From: Muribaculaceae bacterium
GTDB lineage: Bacteria > Bacteroidota > Bacteroidia > Bacteroidales > Muribaculaceae
NCBI GenBank assembly: GCA_023663365.1
Contig: JAMPHP010000001.1
Location: 93,282-157,281, forward strand
Direction: 5' to 3'
Length of the DNA: 64,000 bases
Shown: positions 41,186-49,809 of the stretch, one piece after another
Layout of the letters: every line of letters starts with the position of its first letter
Position numbering within the stretch: the stretch's first letter is position 1
Position numbers and translations under genes: made by a program
The notes under the pieces: generated by a model
Database searches by the model: none
The model's input: only the letters and a program-made list of their open reading frames with translations
Told to the model about the DNA's origin: nothing

Positions 41186-42148
41186 ATGAAAAAATCCTTA
41201 CTCCTTAACCTTGCATTAGTGCCCGGATTTCTCAGCCTCTCGGCACAGACATTCATCACCGAAGCACCTGCGGGCGGCTTCGACGTAGACGGCGGCAAAG
41301 ACTATGTGGTGCTCTATGCGCCTTCTGCCGTGCTCGATGCAATGGGCTCAAAAATAATAAGCAACAACAACCTCGACGACACTCAGGTCGACAACTATCT
41401 CGAATACTGGGTCACCGACTGGGATAAGAAGGCACTCACACTCTACAATGTGCCTGCCTCGGAAGGCGAGGTCAACTCTTTCGGCACTGCCGATTTCATC
41501 AATGCCACACCCCTCTACGAATGGGGTACAGGCGTGTTCATGGCCAAGGCCAAGGCCTACGACCTCTCGAAAGTGACCGACGAGCACTACCTTCACATCG
41601 GTCTTCGCGACTTCGGCACGAGCCCGTCGATGTACCAGTTCTCAATCGGCTCACAGAAGACTATAGCCACCAATGGCTTCCAGGTGATGGCGGGCCTTGG
41701 AGTGGGCCAGACCTCGGGCAACTTCGTGGGTATAGGCGCTATGCCCGGCGGCAACGACGGTAAGTGGTACTACATCGACGTGCCCGTTAGCGCGCTTGTG
41801 GACGAAAACGGCGACTTCGGCTTCAGCTACGATTTCTCGGCACCTATCACCGACGGCGTGTTCACATTCACTTTCAACAAGCCTGTGTGCAGCACTGCCA
41901 CCACATCGGGCCCCGCTCCAGGCGAGACCGTGTACAACTACAACATCACCAAACTGGGCTCCGCGCTTTCGCTCGACCATGTATTCTTCTATGTGCCCGA
42001 CTCCAACGGCCTCGGCTCTGTCGCCGTCGAAGAAGAGGAGCGCGTAGAGGCTATCTACGACCTCGCCGGCCGCCTCGTGGCACAGCCCGAATCGGGTCTT
42101 TATATAGTGAAGACCAATCTCGGCACCCGCAAAATGTATATCAAATAA
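41186..42148 (+). CDS. Secreted single-module protein with sorting-like tail
   Basis: A 320-residue protein: signal peptide (MKKSLLLNLALVPGFLSLSA), one module of about 260 residues, and a C-terminal tail (AIYDLAGRLVAQP, GLYIVKTNLGTRKMYIK). The module resembles the three repeats of the GH16 protein next door (shared VNSFG, HYLHIGLRDF versus YWLHFAMRGT, KWYYIDVPVSAL versus EWYYFDIPVSAL, DHVFFY versus DNIFFY). No catalytic motif is seen, so a glycan-binding role is likely but inferred. It precedes the GH16 gene by 12 bp in one operon. Confidence 0.8.
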   Translation: MKKSLLLNLALVPGFLSLSAQTFITEAPAGGFDVDGGKDYVVLYAPSAVLDAMGSKIISNNNLDDTQVDNYLEYWVTDWDKKALTLYNVPASEGEVNSFGTADFINATPLYEWGTGVFMAKAKAYDLSKVTDEHYLHIGLRDFGTSPSMYQFSIGSQKTIATNGFQVMAGLGVGQTSGNFVGIGAMPGGNDGKWYYIDVPVSALVDENGDFGFSYDFSAPITDGVFTFTFNKPVCSTATTSGPAPGETVYNYNITKLGSALSLDHVFFYVPDSNGLGSVAVEEEERVEAIYDLAGRLVAQPESGLYIVKTNLGTRKMYIK

Positions 42149-42160
42149 GCTGCGAACTCT

Positions 42161-45100
42161 ATGAAAAAAATACTATTTTCAGCTCTCTTGGGCGCAGCCT
42201 CGCTGGCTGCCATGGCCGAGGGCACGAGCGAAGCCCCCGCGGGCTACACCCTCCGCTGGAGCGACGAGTTCGGCGGCACGGCTCTCAACGAAGCAATCTG
42301 GAATATTGAGGTGAACGGCTCCGGAGGCGGCAATCAGGAGCTGCAGTACTACCGGCGCGAGAATGTGAGTGTCGGCACCGACCCCGCCACCGGCGACAAC
42401 TGCCTTATCCTCACTGCCCGCCGTGAGAATTTCGGCGGTAAATCCTTTACGTCGGGTCGTGTGACCACGCAGAACAAGGCTGCCTTCAGCCATGGTATCA
42501 TACAGGCTCGCGTGAAATTTCCGCGCACGGCCAACGGCCTGTGGCCTGCATACTGGATGATGGGCAACGACATGAGCCGCTACGGCTGGCCCCGCTGCGG
42601 CGAGATGGACATCGTGGAGCTCGGCCATGCCAACGGCATCCGCAACAACACGCAGGACCGCTACTTCGGCGGCACGCTTCACTACGGACCCAACGCTACC
42701 GCCGAGGGCCATCAGCAGTACTCGCAGGAGTATCTCGCGCCTGAAAGCAACCCCATCGGCGACGACGGCTACCACATCATCACCGTGGAGTGGGACGATA
42801 CGAACCTCTACATGTACTACGACCTGGAGTCCTACACCGCGGCCAAGAAGCGTCAGGCACGCTACTTCACATGCGATGTCACCGCCACCGACAATGAGCT
42901 CTCTGTAGGCAAGTACTTCCAGAAGCCCTACTTCTTCCTCTTCAACCTTGCCGTGGGCGGCACTTACCCCTCGATTTTCGACGCGGCAGGCATCACCGCA
43001 CTTCCGGGTGCCGGCGATGAGGCCCGCATGTATGTGGACTGGGTGCGTGTGTACCAAAAAGACGATGACGCAAATGCCCGCTATACCTACATAGATGCCG
43101 ACGGCAAGACCGTGACAAATATCGAGGCCGAACCCGAGCGCCCCGTCGATCCCGACGACAAGACCGAGCTCTCGAGCTTCGCCACCAAGGCACTCGACGA
43201 GAACGGCGAGAGCACTTTCGACTTCGACGGCATCACCGAGGCCGTGCTCATAAGCACCTCGCAAGGCGTGACAGGCCATATCGCCGCCGTTGCCGACAAG
43301 GTATATGACTACAATGTGAACGACACCAACCGCAACCTTTGGATATGGAGCAACACCTACAACTCGATCGACCGCAAAGGGATGATCAACTCCTTCGGCT
43401 GGGAAGAGGGCTACAATATGTTTACCGTAGCATCGGCTGGCTGGTCGGGCCTCGGCTTCAACATCGCCAACGAGGACCTTTCGATGATCGACGGCGACTA
43501 CTGGCTTCACTTCGCCATGCGCGGCACCGATGCCGACGTGCACACCTCGCATGAGATGAGTGTGGGCAAGGCAAAGTTCATCGTGGGTAAGTCCAACGGC
43601 AGCCTCGCCTCAGTGGGCGACTTCAAGCGCGACGGCGAGTGGTACTATTTCGACATCCCCGTGTCGGCTCTCGAGCAGTTCTATGCCCCGGCACTGGGTC
43701 TCGGAGCCAATTTCAACGATAATATAGTGTCGTTTATCTCCGGCGGCCTCACCGATGCCGAGCTTTGCTTCGACAATATCTTCTTCTACAAATCGAGCAA
43801 AAAGGCCGTTCCCACCTTCACCGACAGCAGCACGCGCCTTGGCAAATACGGCTACAAAAGCCTCGACGACAGCGGCGCACCCGTGTTCAGCTTCGACCGT
43901 GTGACCGACATCGTGCCGCTCTACCTCTCGGGCGATACCTGGGAAGACCTCACAGCCGCAGGAGCCTATGGCGAAGGCTCGCTCATCAAGCCCGAGTGGG
44001 ACAACTCCGAGCAGGCCGGACGCAACAACTTCTTCGTGTGGGGCGACCCGCAGACAATGAAAGTGGTGCAGACCCTCGACACGCCCAACTCCTTCGGCCG
44101 CGTGCCTTACGGCGGCTTCCCCACCTACAGTTCCGAGACCGACGGCATCACATGGAACGGTGCCGGCTGGGCCTCGATAGCAGGGCAGGGTGTCAATCCC
44201 ACTCCCAAGGACCTCTCGATGATCGACGATGAGTGGTACGTGCACTTCTCGCTACGCTCCGATGCCGCCGTGAGCCATATCCCCGTGATGGTGCGCTTCG
44301 GCTCAACCGACCTCGACGCCACACTCGTGTTCGGCAGCTACTCCACAAAGGCTGTATTTGCCGACTTCAAGCGCGACGGCGAGTGGTACTCCTTCGATAT
44401 CCCCGTGGCTGAGCTCCGCAAGTACGGTCAGCTCTGGAGCAACGCTCCCGCAAACGGAGGCCTGACGGCATACACCGACTATGCTCTGTGCATCTATACC
44501 GACCAGGCTTTCTACAACAATTCATTCTTCTCCATCGACAACGTATTCTTCTACCGTACCACCGATGTGCCCGTAGTCAACGAGCTTGGCGACTACGCCA
44601 CCAAGAGCCTCGATGCCGATGGCAGGAGCTACTTCGACTTCGCCGGTAAGCACTACATCTCCATCAGTGCCAACGGCTCAGTGACAGAGCACATGAAGGT
44701 CGACGGCGAGGAGGATATCCTGCTCGACCTCCGCGATGCAGTGGGCTTCTGCAAGTTCTACAACTGGGGCGACGGCAACACCTACACCGAAGGCCACCAG
44801 AGCGGCACCGTGCCCGACTCCTTCGGCGGCGATGAAGGTTGGCTCGACCTTGTGACAAACGGCGGCTGGACCGGAGCCGGATTTATCAACGCCCAAGGTC
44901 AGGACTTCAGTGAACTCACACTCGGCAACTGGCACCTCCACTTCGCCATGCGCGGCACCGATGCCTGCTCACACCAGATAGCGCTTGGTCAGGCCAAGTT
45001 TACAATCGGTTTCAACGCTTTTGCCGCCGGAGTGCCCGTGCTGGGCAACTATCGCCGCGACGGTGAATGGTACTCCTTCGACATTCCCCTGACCGAACTC

Positions 45101-45403
45101 GAGGCTCTCGCCTCTGAGATCTTCCCCGCATCCAACGGTGGTATCGGAGCCTACAAGGACAACTATCTCTGGTTTATGTCGGGTGGCGGTGTAGGCGATG
45201 AGCTTCAGCTCGACAATGTGTTCCTGTGGCGCGATAAGTCGTCGGTTTCAAATGCCATCGACACAATCACCCCTGCCGACGACAACAGCAACGCACTCCT
45301 CGAAATCTACAATATTGCAGGCCGACGCGTGGCCTCGATGTCGGCTCCCGGCCTTTACATCGTGCGCCGTGGAACTTCGGTGAGCAAAGTGCTTGTGCGA
45401 TAA
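42161..45403 (+). CDS. GH16 beta-glucanase with three repeated modules and sorting-like tail
   Basis: Secreted endo-beta-glucanase of 1080 residues. Signal peptide (about 1-20), then GH16 (about 25-310) with the signature GEMDIVELG: nucleophile Glu148, Asp150, acid/base Glu153. The WPAYWMMGNDMSRYGWPRCG stretch before it fits laminarinase-like GH16. Three modules of 215-245 residues follow, starting near 337, 559 and 807 (FATKALDENG, YGYKSLDDSG, YATKSLDADG), each containing a W-Y-x-F-D-I-P strand and an N-x-F-F/L-Y/W strand. The tail is EIYNIAGRRVASM...GLYIVRRGTSVSKVLVR. No lipobox. Beta-1,3-glucan is the likely substrate, supported by the GH128-like neighbour. Confidence 0.92.
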   Translation: MKKILFSALLGAASLAAMAEGTSEAPAGYTLRWSDEFGGTALNEAIWNIEVNGSGGGNQELQYYRRENVSVGTDPATGDNCLILTARRENFGGKSFTSGRVTTQNKAAFSHGIIQARVKFPRTANGLWPAYWMMGNDMSRYGWPRCGEMDIVELGHANGIRNNTQDRYFGGTLHYGPNATAEGHQQYSQEYLAPESNPIGDDGYHIITVEWDDTNLYMYYDLESYTAAKKRQARYFTCDVTATDNELSVGKYFQKPYFFLFNLAVGGTYPSIFDAAGITALPGAGDEARMYVDWVRVYQKDDDANARYTYIDADGKTVTNIEAEPERPVDPDDKTELSSFATKALDENGESTFDFDGITEAVLISTSQGVTGHIAAVADKVYDYNVNDTNRNLWIWSNTYNSIDRKGMINSFGWEEGYNMFTVASAGWSGLGFNIANEDLSMIDGDYWLHFAMRGTDADVHTSHEMSVGKAKFIVGKSNGSLASVGDFKRDGEWYYFDIPVSALEQFYAPALGLGANFNDNIVSFISGGLTDAELCFDNIFFYKSSKKAVPTFTDSSTRLGKYGYKSLDDSGAPVFSFDRVTDIVPLYLSGDTWEDLTAAGAYGEGSLIKPEWDNSEQAGRNNFFVWGDPQTMKVVQTLDTPNSFGRVPYGGFPTYSSETDGITWNGAGWASIAGQGVNPTPKDLSMIDDEWYVHFSLRSDAAVSHIPVMVRFGSTDLDATLVFGSYSTKAVFADFKRDGEWYSFDIPVAELRKYGQLWSNAPANGGLTAYTDYALCIYTDQAFYNNSFFSIDNVFFYRTTDVPVVNELGDYATKSLDADGRSYFDFAGKHYISISANGSVTEHMKVDGEEDILLDLRDAVGFCKFYNWGDGNTYTEGHQSGTVPDSFGGDEGWLDLVTNGGWTGAGFINAQGQDFSELTLGNWHLHFAMRGTDACSHQIALGQAKFTIGFNAFAAGVPVLGNYRRDGEWYSFDIPLTELEALASEIFPASNGGIGAYKDNYLWFMSGGGVGDELQLDNVFLWRDKSSVSNAIDTITPADDNSNALLEIYNIAGRRVASMSAPGLYIVRRGTSVSKVLVR

Positions 45404-45456
45404 AAAAGTTGTGATAGGTTAAGTAAGGAAATAAAGCACAAGCTATTTCCACGACA

Positions 45457-45490
45457 GCGGCCGTCGGCACGCTCCCGACGGCCGCTTTTT
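45457..45490 (+). terminator. Intrinsic terminator between the GH16 and GH128-like genes
   Basis: Perfect 11-bp stem GCGGCCGTCGG (45457-45467)/CCGACGGCCGC (45475-45485), loop 7 nt, then TTTTT. It lies only 22 bp before the next start codon, with no clear promoter in between. Confidence 0.9.
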
Positions 45491-45511
45491 CACTCCATAC
45501 AATCTTAGCCC

Positions 45512-47008
45512 GTGAAAAACAGACTTATACATATCTTATTCGCTATCGCTGTACTTCTGAGCACCGGCCTCACCGTCGGCGCTAAGAGCGCCAAGCGCGG
45601 CATCTGCTGGGATGAAAGCAATATGCCACTTGGCGAGGTGCACGCAAGTCTGCTCTCGCCGGGTGTGAGCTGGGTCTACAACTGGGGCCCCGACGCAGCC
45701 TCGCCAAGCCTCTACGATGCCGATTTCCGCTTCGAGCCTATGGCTTGGAACGGAGCTTACGATGCCGGCCGTATGCGGCGATGGTATGCGGCGCATCCCG
45801 ATGCGAAGTATCTGCTGGCTTTCAACGAGCCTAATTTTGCCGATCAGGCACGCATGACCCCGGTTGATGCGGCCAAGGCATGGCCCGGCATCGAGGCTAT
45901 CGCCGAGGAGTTCGGGCTGAAGATAGTGGCACCGGCACTCAACTTCCCGCCCTCGCAGGTAGGAGGCCGTGTTTGGAGCCCCTACGAGTGGTACGACGAG
46001 TTCTTCAGGCTCATGCCCGATGCCAAAGTGTGGTGCCTTGCGATGCACTCATATATGAACTGGTACGGCGCCAACACCTGGCTCGCTACCGAGTATTTCT
46101 ATGCCGACCTCTACAATCCGGCCAAGGATTGCTATGGCCGCTATCCCTCGCTTGTGAGCTTTCTCGACCGCTTCAAGGCTGCCAATGGCCACTTCCCTCG
46201 AATGATGCTCACGGAATTCTGCTCGTGGGAGAACGACGGCACCATCACGGGCGTGGATTTTCAGATCGACCAAATGACACAGAAGGTGCAGCGACTCGAG
46301 CAGAGCGAGCTCGTGGAAGGCTATGCCTGGTTTCTTGCCAACCCCCTTGGAGGAGCCGCTGAATACCCCTACATGAGCCTGCTGCAGACCTGCACCCCTT
46401 CGAGTACGCTGTCGGAGCTCGGGCAAGTGTACGTGAATATGTCGGACTTCGACACTTCGCGCTACTACAAGCCCGGTGAGCGGATTGCGGCCAAAGACTA
46501 TGTGGATGCCACCACCGACGGGCAGCAGATACGCCTGCGCGTCAACACCGATGCAGCCTCGGAGCAGCCGCTGCAGGTCGAAATCCCAGCCGGGGCTTAT
46601 CCTGTGTACAAAATAGAGCTACCCGCTACCGCAGCCTATACCTTGCGCTGCCGTGTGCGTGCCGACGCATCCACGCGCCTTGCACTCTATGTGGACTCCC
46701 GCAAGGTGAGCGAGCTCGCAGTCGAAGCCACGCCGACGGTATGGAAGCAGATTGAGCTCACTGCCGACCTTGCAGCCGGACGCCACGACATCATGCTGTA
46801 CAACGCCGGAGGGTCGGCACTGCTTATCAACGAGTTCGCACTCGACGGCACGGATGGCATCGCCGCTCCCGAAGTCGGCACGGCTGCTGCTGAGGATGTG
46901 TACACAATATCGGGCCTGCGGCTCGCATCTGACCCCGCAGAGCTATCGGCCGGCGGAGTGTACTTCGTGCGAAGTGCCGACGGCTCTGTAAGTAAAATCA
47001 TAAAGTAA
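45512..47008 (+). CDS. Secreted GH128-like endo-beta-1,3-glucanase
   Basis: A 498-residue protein starting with GTG. After the signal peptide (ILFAIAVLLSTGLTVGA) comes a glycosyl-hydrolase catalytic core of the Asl1/GH128 type (residues about 28-300): KRGICWDE, GVSWVYNWGPD, LAFNEPNFADQARM with acid/base Glu106, and MMLTEFCSW with nucleophile Glu235. Residues about 325-450 look like a CBM6-type beta sandwich (PVYKIELPATAAYTLRCRV, GRHDIMLYNAGGSALLINEF). The tail is DVYTISGLRLASDP...GGVYFVRSADGSVSKIIK. GH128 enzymes act on beta-1,3-glucans, matching the GH16 partner. Confidence 0.88.
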   Translation: MKNRLIHILFAIAVLLSTGLTVGAKSAKRGICWDESNMPLGEVHASLLSPGVSWVYNWGPDAASPSLYDADFRFEPMAWNGAYDAGRMRRWYAAHPDAKYLLAFNEPNFADQARMTPVDAAKAWPGIEAIAEEFGLKIVAPALNFPPSQVGGRVWSPYEWYDEFFRLMPDAKVWCLAMHSYMNWYGANTWLATEYFYADLYNPAKDCYGRYPSLVSFLDRFKAANGHFPRMMLTEFCSWENDGTITGVDFQIDQMTQKVQRLEQSELVEGYAWFLANPLGGAAEYPYMSLLQTCTPSSTLSELGQVYVNMSDFDTSRYYKPGERIAAKDYVDATTDGQQIRLRVNTDAASEQPLQVEIPAGAYPVYKIELPATAAYTLRCRVRADASTRLALYVDSRKVSELAVEATPTVWKQIELTADLAAGRHDIMLYNAGGSALLINEFALDGTDGIAAPEVGTAAAEDVYTISGLRLASDPAELSAGGVYFVRSADGSVSKIIK

Positions 47009-47028
47009 ACAAACCAATCTTATATATT

Positions 47029-49674
47029 ATGAAACTCAAAAACTTAATGCTGGCCGGAGCTCTCGCTCTCGCGCCTGCAATGTCGGCTCAGACCTACGCC
47101 GTCTGGCCCGCAGCCACCGATGGGGAGATACAAATCCCGGTCGAATATAATCACTGGTATAATAATACACCAACAGTCATTGAAGATGGAGCTGTCTCTG
47201 TCTACAAATGGACTCAAACCGATTCAGGACGAAACGAATTTTCGGCTGGTTTGATGATGAATAGCCAATTCAATACATTTGACTTCGCACAAATCGCAGA
47301 CCTTGACCTTGTTTTCGAGGCTAAGATTGAGGGACCGGGCAATTGGGTTGTACGCCTTACAGCACCCGACAATGACAAGAAGCTCGCGATACCTACCGAC
47401 GGCGAATTCCATACAATTCGCTATAACATCAAGCGCGATTTCCCCGATGTATACACCACATGGTCCACCGGCGCTGCCGACGGTCAAAATATATTCCCCT
47501 TCGCCCTGGTCGGTTCAAACCTCGCAGTGGAGTCTGCCATCTACTTCACCAATGTTCGTTACGAGGATGCCGTAGCTAAGCCTGAAGTAGAGGCTGTAGT
47601 TAGCGATATCACTACTAACTCTGCTAAGCTCGCCTACAAAGTGACCTTCCCCGAAGGCTATGAGAACACAAGCGTAACTATAAACGGCACTGCTGCCGAT
47701 GATGTGGCAACTCTCGACCTCACAGGACTCGATGCCAATACCGCCTACACATATACTATTTTGGCAAAAGGCGAGATTAACGGTGAGACCTACACCGCCG
47801 AGGAAGTTGTCACTTTCCGCACCCTCCGTGAGGCTGGCGACAATCCCGTGTGGCACGGCGTGACTGACAAAGATGGCTTTACTGCCGAATACTCAATCAC
47901 TTACAACCTCGACAAGACCCTCACCGTCGACGCTACAATCGAAACCCAACTTGAAACTCCCCAGGCCGACCGTAACTTCCACATCTATATTGGTGGTAAC
48001 GAATGGCTCAAACTTGCCGATCAAGGTAATAATTTCCATACAGGAACTACCACTTCGACTTTCGAGGAAGGGTCTCAAATTACTTGGGAGTGGTATCTCC
48101 CTTACTCAGGTGGTGTATATCAGGAGACAAACACCTATATTATCGGCTCAGAAAACGAGGCTCCGCTCGCCATACGCGTGAAGGCTTCGGCCGAGAATGT
48201 GACCTCCGAAAGCGCCGAAGTAGCCTATACAGTGACTTGCCCCGGCGACTACAAGGTGTACTACCGCCTCGGCGACGGTGAAGCCATTGAAGCAGCGTCG
48301 AGCCCCATAGCCCTGAGCGGCCTCAGTGAGAAGACCGAGTACAGCTGCGAACTCTGGGCCGTGACTGCGGGCGACGAGCCTGTCGAAAGCAAGCACGTGA
48401 CAGTAACATTCAAGACACCTGCCGCGAACGCCGTCGACCTCGTCTATAGCGACCTCTTCGCAGCCGAAGTTAAGAATGCCTATCTCCCCGGCGAAGATGC
48501 CTCGATGGCACGCTCGTTCTTCGCCACCCTGCCTTGGAGCGTCGTTTACAAAGCCGACGGCACTGCTGTCTACTCAATCGACCTCTCTGCCATCGAAGGT
48601 ATCGTTGGCTTTGTGCCCCAGATTTACTGGAACGGTTTCCAAAACCTTGTCAAGAACAACGAGAGCGGTCGCTACGAATATAACTTCGGGGCACAGGAAG
48701 CCGATGCAGAGGTAGCCATTTCGCACTATATCGCCTACGCCGGCGGCGTAGTCGACTCGCGCACACCCTACACCCACTGGGGTATGGAGAAAGAAACGCC
48801 CGAACTTGGCGAAGCAGAGCGCCTTGAGCTCGCGCTCTCGAACGAGTTCCCGAAAATCAATCAGCCCGTAGTGCTCACCGCCAAGCTGATGGATGCCAAC
48901 GGCTACTATCTCCCCTCCGACGCTGTTGAGTTTATCTCCACCAACTCGAATGTGACTATCGACGGAGTCGTGGCTCGCGTAATCAATGAGAAGGGCCTCT
49001 ATCGCATCACTGCAAGCTATGGTGCTCTCGAGGCTGTTGCGCACGTGCGCTGCGTAGCCGGTGAGGAGTCGGAGAATATGATTGCCGGTAAGGCCGGTGT
49101 GACCAATGAGGCTAATATACAGGCTGGCTCAGTAGCCAATGTGACCGATGCCGACCGCAACAGCCAGCTCGAATGGCGCTGCGCCGACACCGAGGAGCAT
49201 TACCTCGTCTTTGACCTCGGCGAGGGTGACGGCTACTATATCGAAGCTGTTGAGGTTTACTTTGAAGGAGCTTTCGCCACCGAATTTACCGTGACCCTCT
49301 CATCGGCAGCACCTGCCGAGCTTGGCGCCGCCGCAGGCCGTGCCGCCGCCACCGAGGATGTGGTGTTTACGCCCGAGCAGGTCGGCGTGCAGCACTTCTT
49401 CACACAGGATCCCACAGAGCAGCATCGCTACGTGACACTTCGCACTTCCAAGGCGCTGAATGCAGGTTGGGGTATCAAGCTCCGCGACATGAAGGTCTAC
49501 GCTTCTGAGTCACTCCCGTCGCACACAACCACCGGTGTCGAGAATGTAGCCGCTGCCGACGCCGACGCTCCTGCCGAGTACTACACCCTTGGCGGTGTGC
49601 GCGTGCTCAACCCCACCCCCGGACTTTACATCTGCCGCCGTGGTGCCAAGGTGAGCAAGGTGTTCGTCAAATAA
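47029..49674 (+). CDS. Multi-domain secreted binding protein (Fn3/F5-8C-like) with sorting-like tail
   Basis: An 881-residue protein with a signal peptide (MKLKNLMLAGALALAPAMSA), an N-terminal beta domain (about 22-185), fibronectin type III-like modules (EAVVSDITTNSAKLAYKVTF near 190; AENVTSESAEVAYTVTCPGD near 390), an Ig-like segment near 600-690, and a galactose-binding-like region near 695-840 (EWRCADTEEHYLVFDLGEGD, VTLRTSKALNAGWGIKLRDM). The tail is APAEYYTLGGVRV...GLYICRRGAKVSKVFVK. No hydrolase motif is seen. It follows the GH128-like gene by 20 bp and probably binds the glucan or helps the enzymes; this role is inferred. Confidence 0.82.
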   Translation: MKLKNLMLAGALALAPAMSAQTYAVWPAATDGEIQIPVEYNHWYNNTPTVIEDGAVSVYKWTQTDSGRNEFSAGLMMNSQFNTFDFAQIADLDLVFEAKIEGPGNWVVRLTAPDNDKKLAIPTDGEFHTIRYNIKRDFPDVYTTWSTGAADGQNIFPFALVGSNLAVESAIYFTNVRYEDAVAKPEVEAVVSDITTNSAKLAYKVTFPEGYENTSVTINGTAADDVATLDLTGLDANTAYTYTILAKGEINGETYTAEEVVTFRTLREAGDNPVWHGVTDKDGFTAEYSITYNLDKTLTVDATIETQLETPQADRNFHIYIGGNEWLKLADQGNNFHTGTTTSTFEEGSQITWEWYLPYSGGVYQETNTYIIGSENEAPLAIRVKASAENVTSESAEVAYTVTCPGDYKVYYRLGDGEAIEAASSPIALSGLSEKTEYSCELWAVTAGDEPVESKHVTVTFKTPAANAVDLVYSDLFAAEVKNAYLPGEDASMARSFFATLPWSVVYKADGTAVYSIDLSAIEGIVGFVPQIYWNGFQNLVKNNESGRYEYNFGAQEADAEVAISHYIAYAGGVVDSRTPYTHWGMEKETPELGEAERLELALSNEFPKINQPVVLTAKLMDANGYYLPSDAVEFISTNSNVTIDGVVARVINEKGLYRITASYGALEAVAHVRCVAGEESENMIAGKAGVTNEANIQAGSVANVTDADRNSQLEWRCADTEEHYLVFDLGEGDGYYIEAVEVYFEGAFATEFTVTLSSAAPAELGAAAGRAAATEDVVFTPEQVGVQHFFTQDPTEQHRYVTLRTSKALNAGWGIKLRDMKVYASESLPSHTTTGVENVAAADADAPAEYYTLGGVRVLNPTPGLYICRRGAKVSKVFVK

Positions 49675-49704
49675 TCGGAGTTTCCCTTTCTGATATTTTA
49701 TGTG

Positions 49705-49739
49705 CTTGTGTCGGGCTTCGGTCCGGCACAAGTTTTTTT
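49705..49739 (+). terminator. Intrinsic terminator of the beta-glucan locus
   Basis: Stem CTTGTGTCGG (49705-49714) with CCGGCACAAG (49723-49732), one G-T pair, loop 8 nt, followed by seven Ts. It lies 31 bp after the 881-residue gene. Confidence 0.88.
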
Positions 49740-49809
49740 GTATCGGCAGAGTGTGCGAACAAGGATGAGCATCAGAGCGTTATAATAAGAAAATAAAGAC
49801 GTTTCTGCT

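Noticed and set aside
42179..43552. Minus-strand open frame (457 codons) opposite the GH16 gene
   Set aside because: The sense strand encodes a clear GH16 catalytic domain; the antisense product has no domain features.
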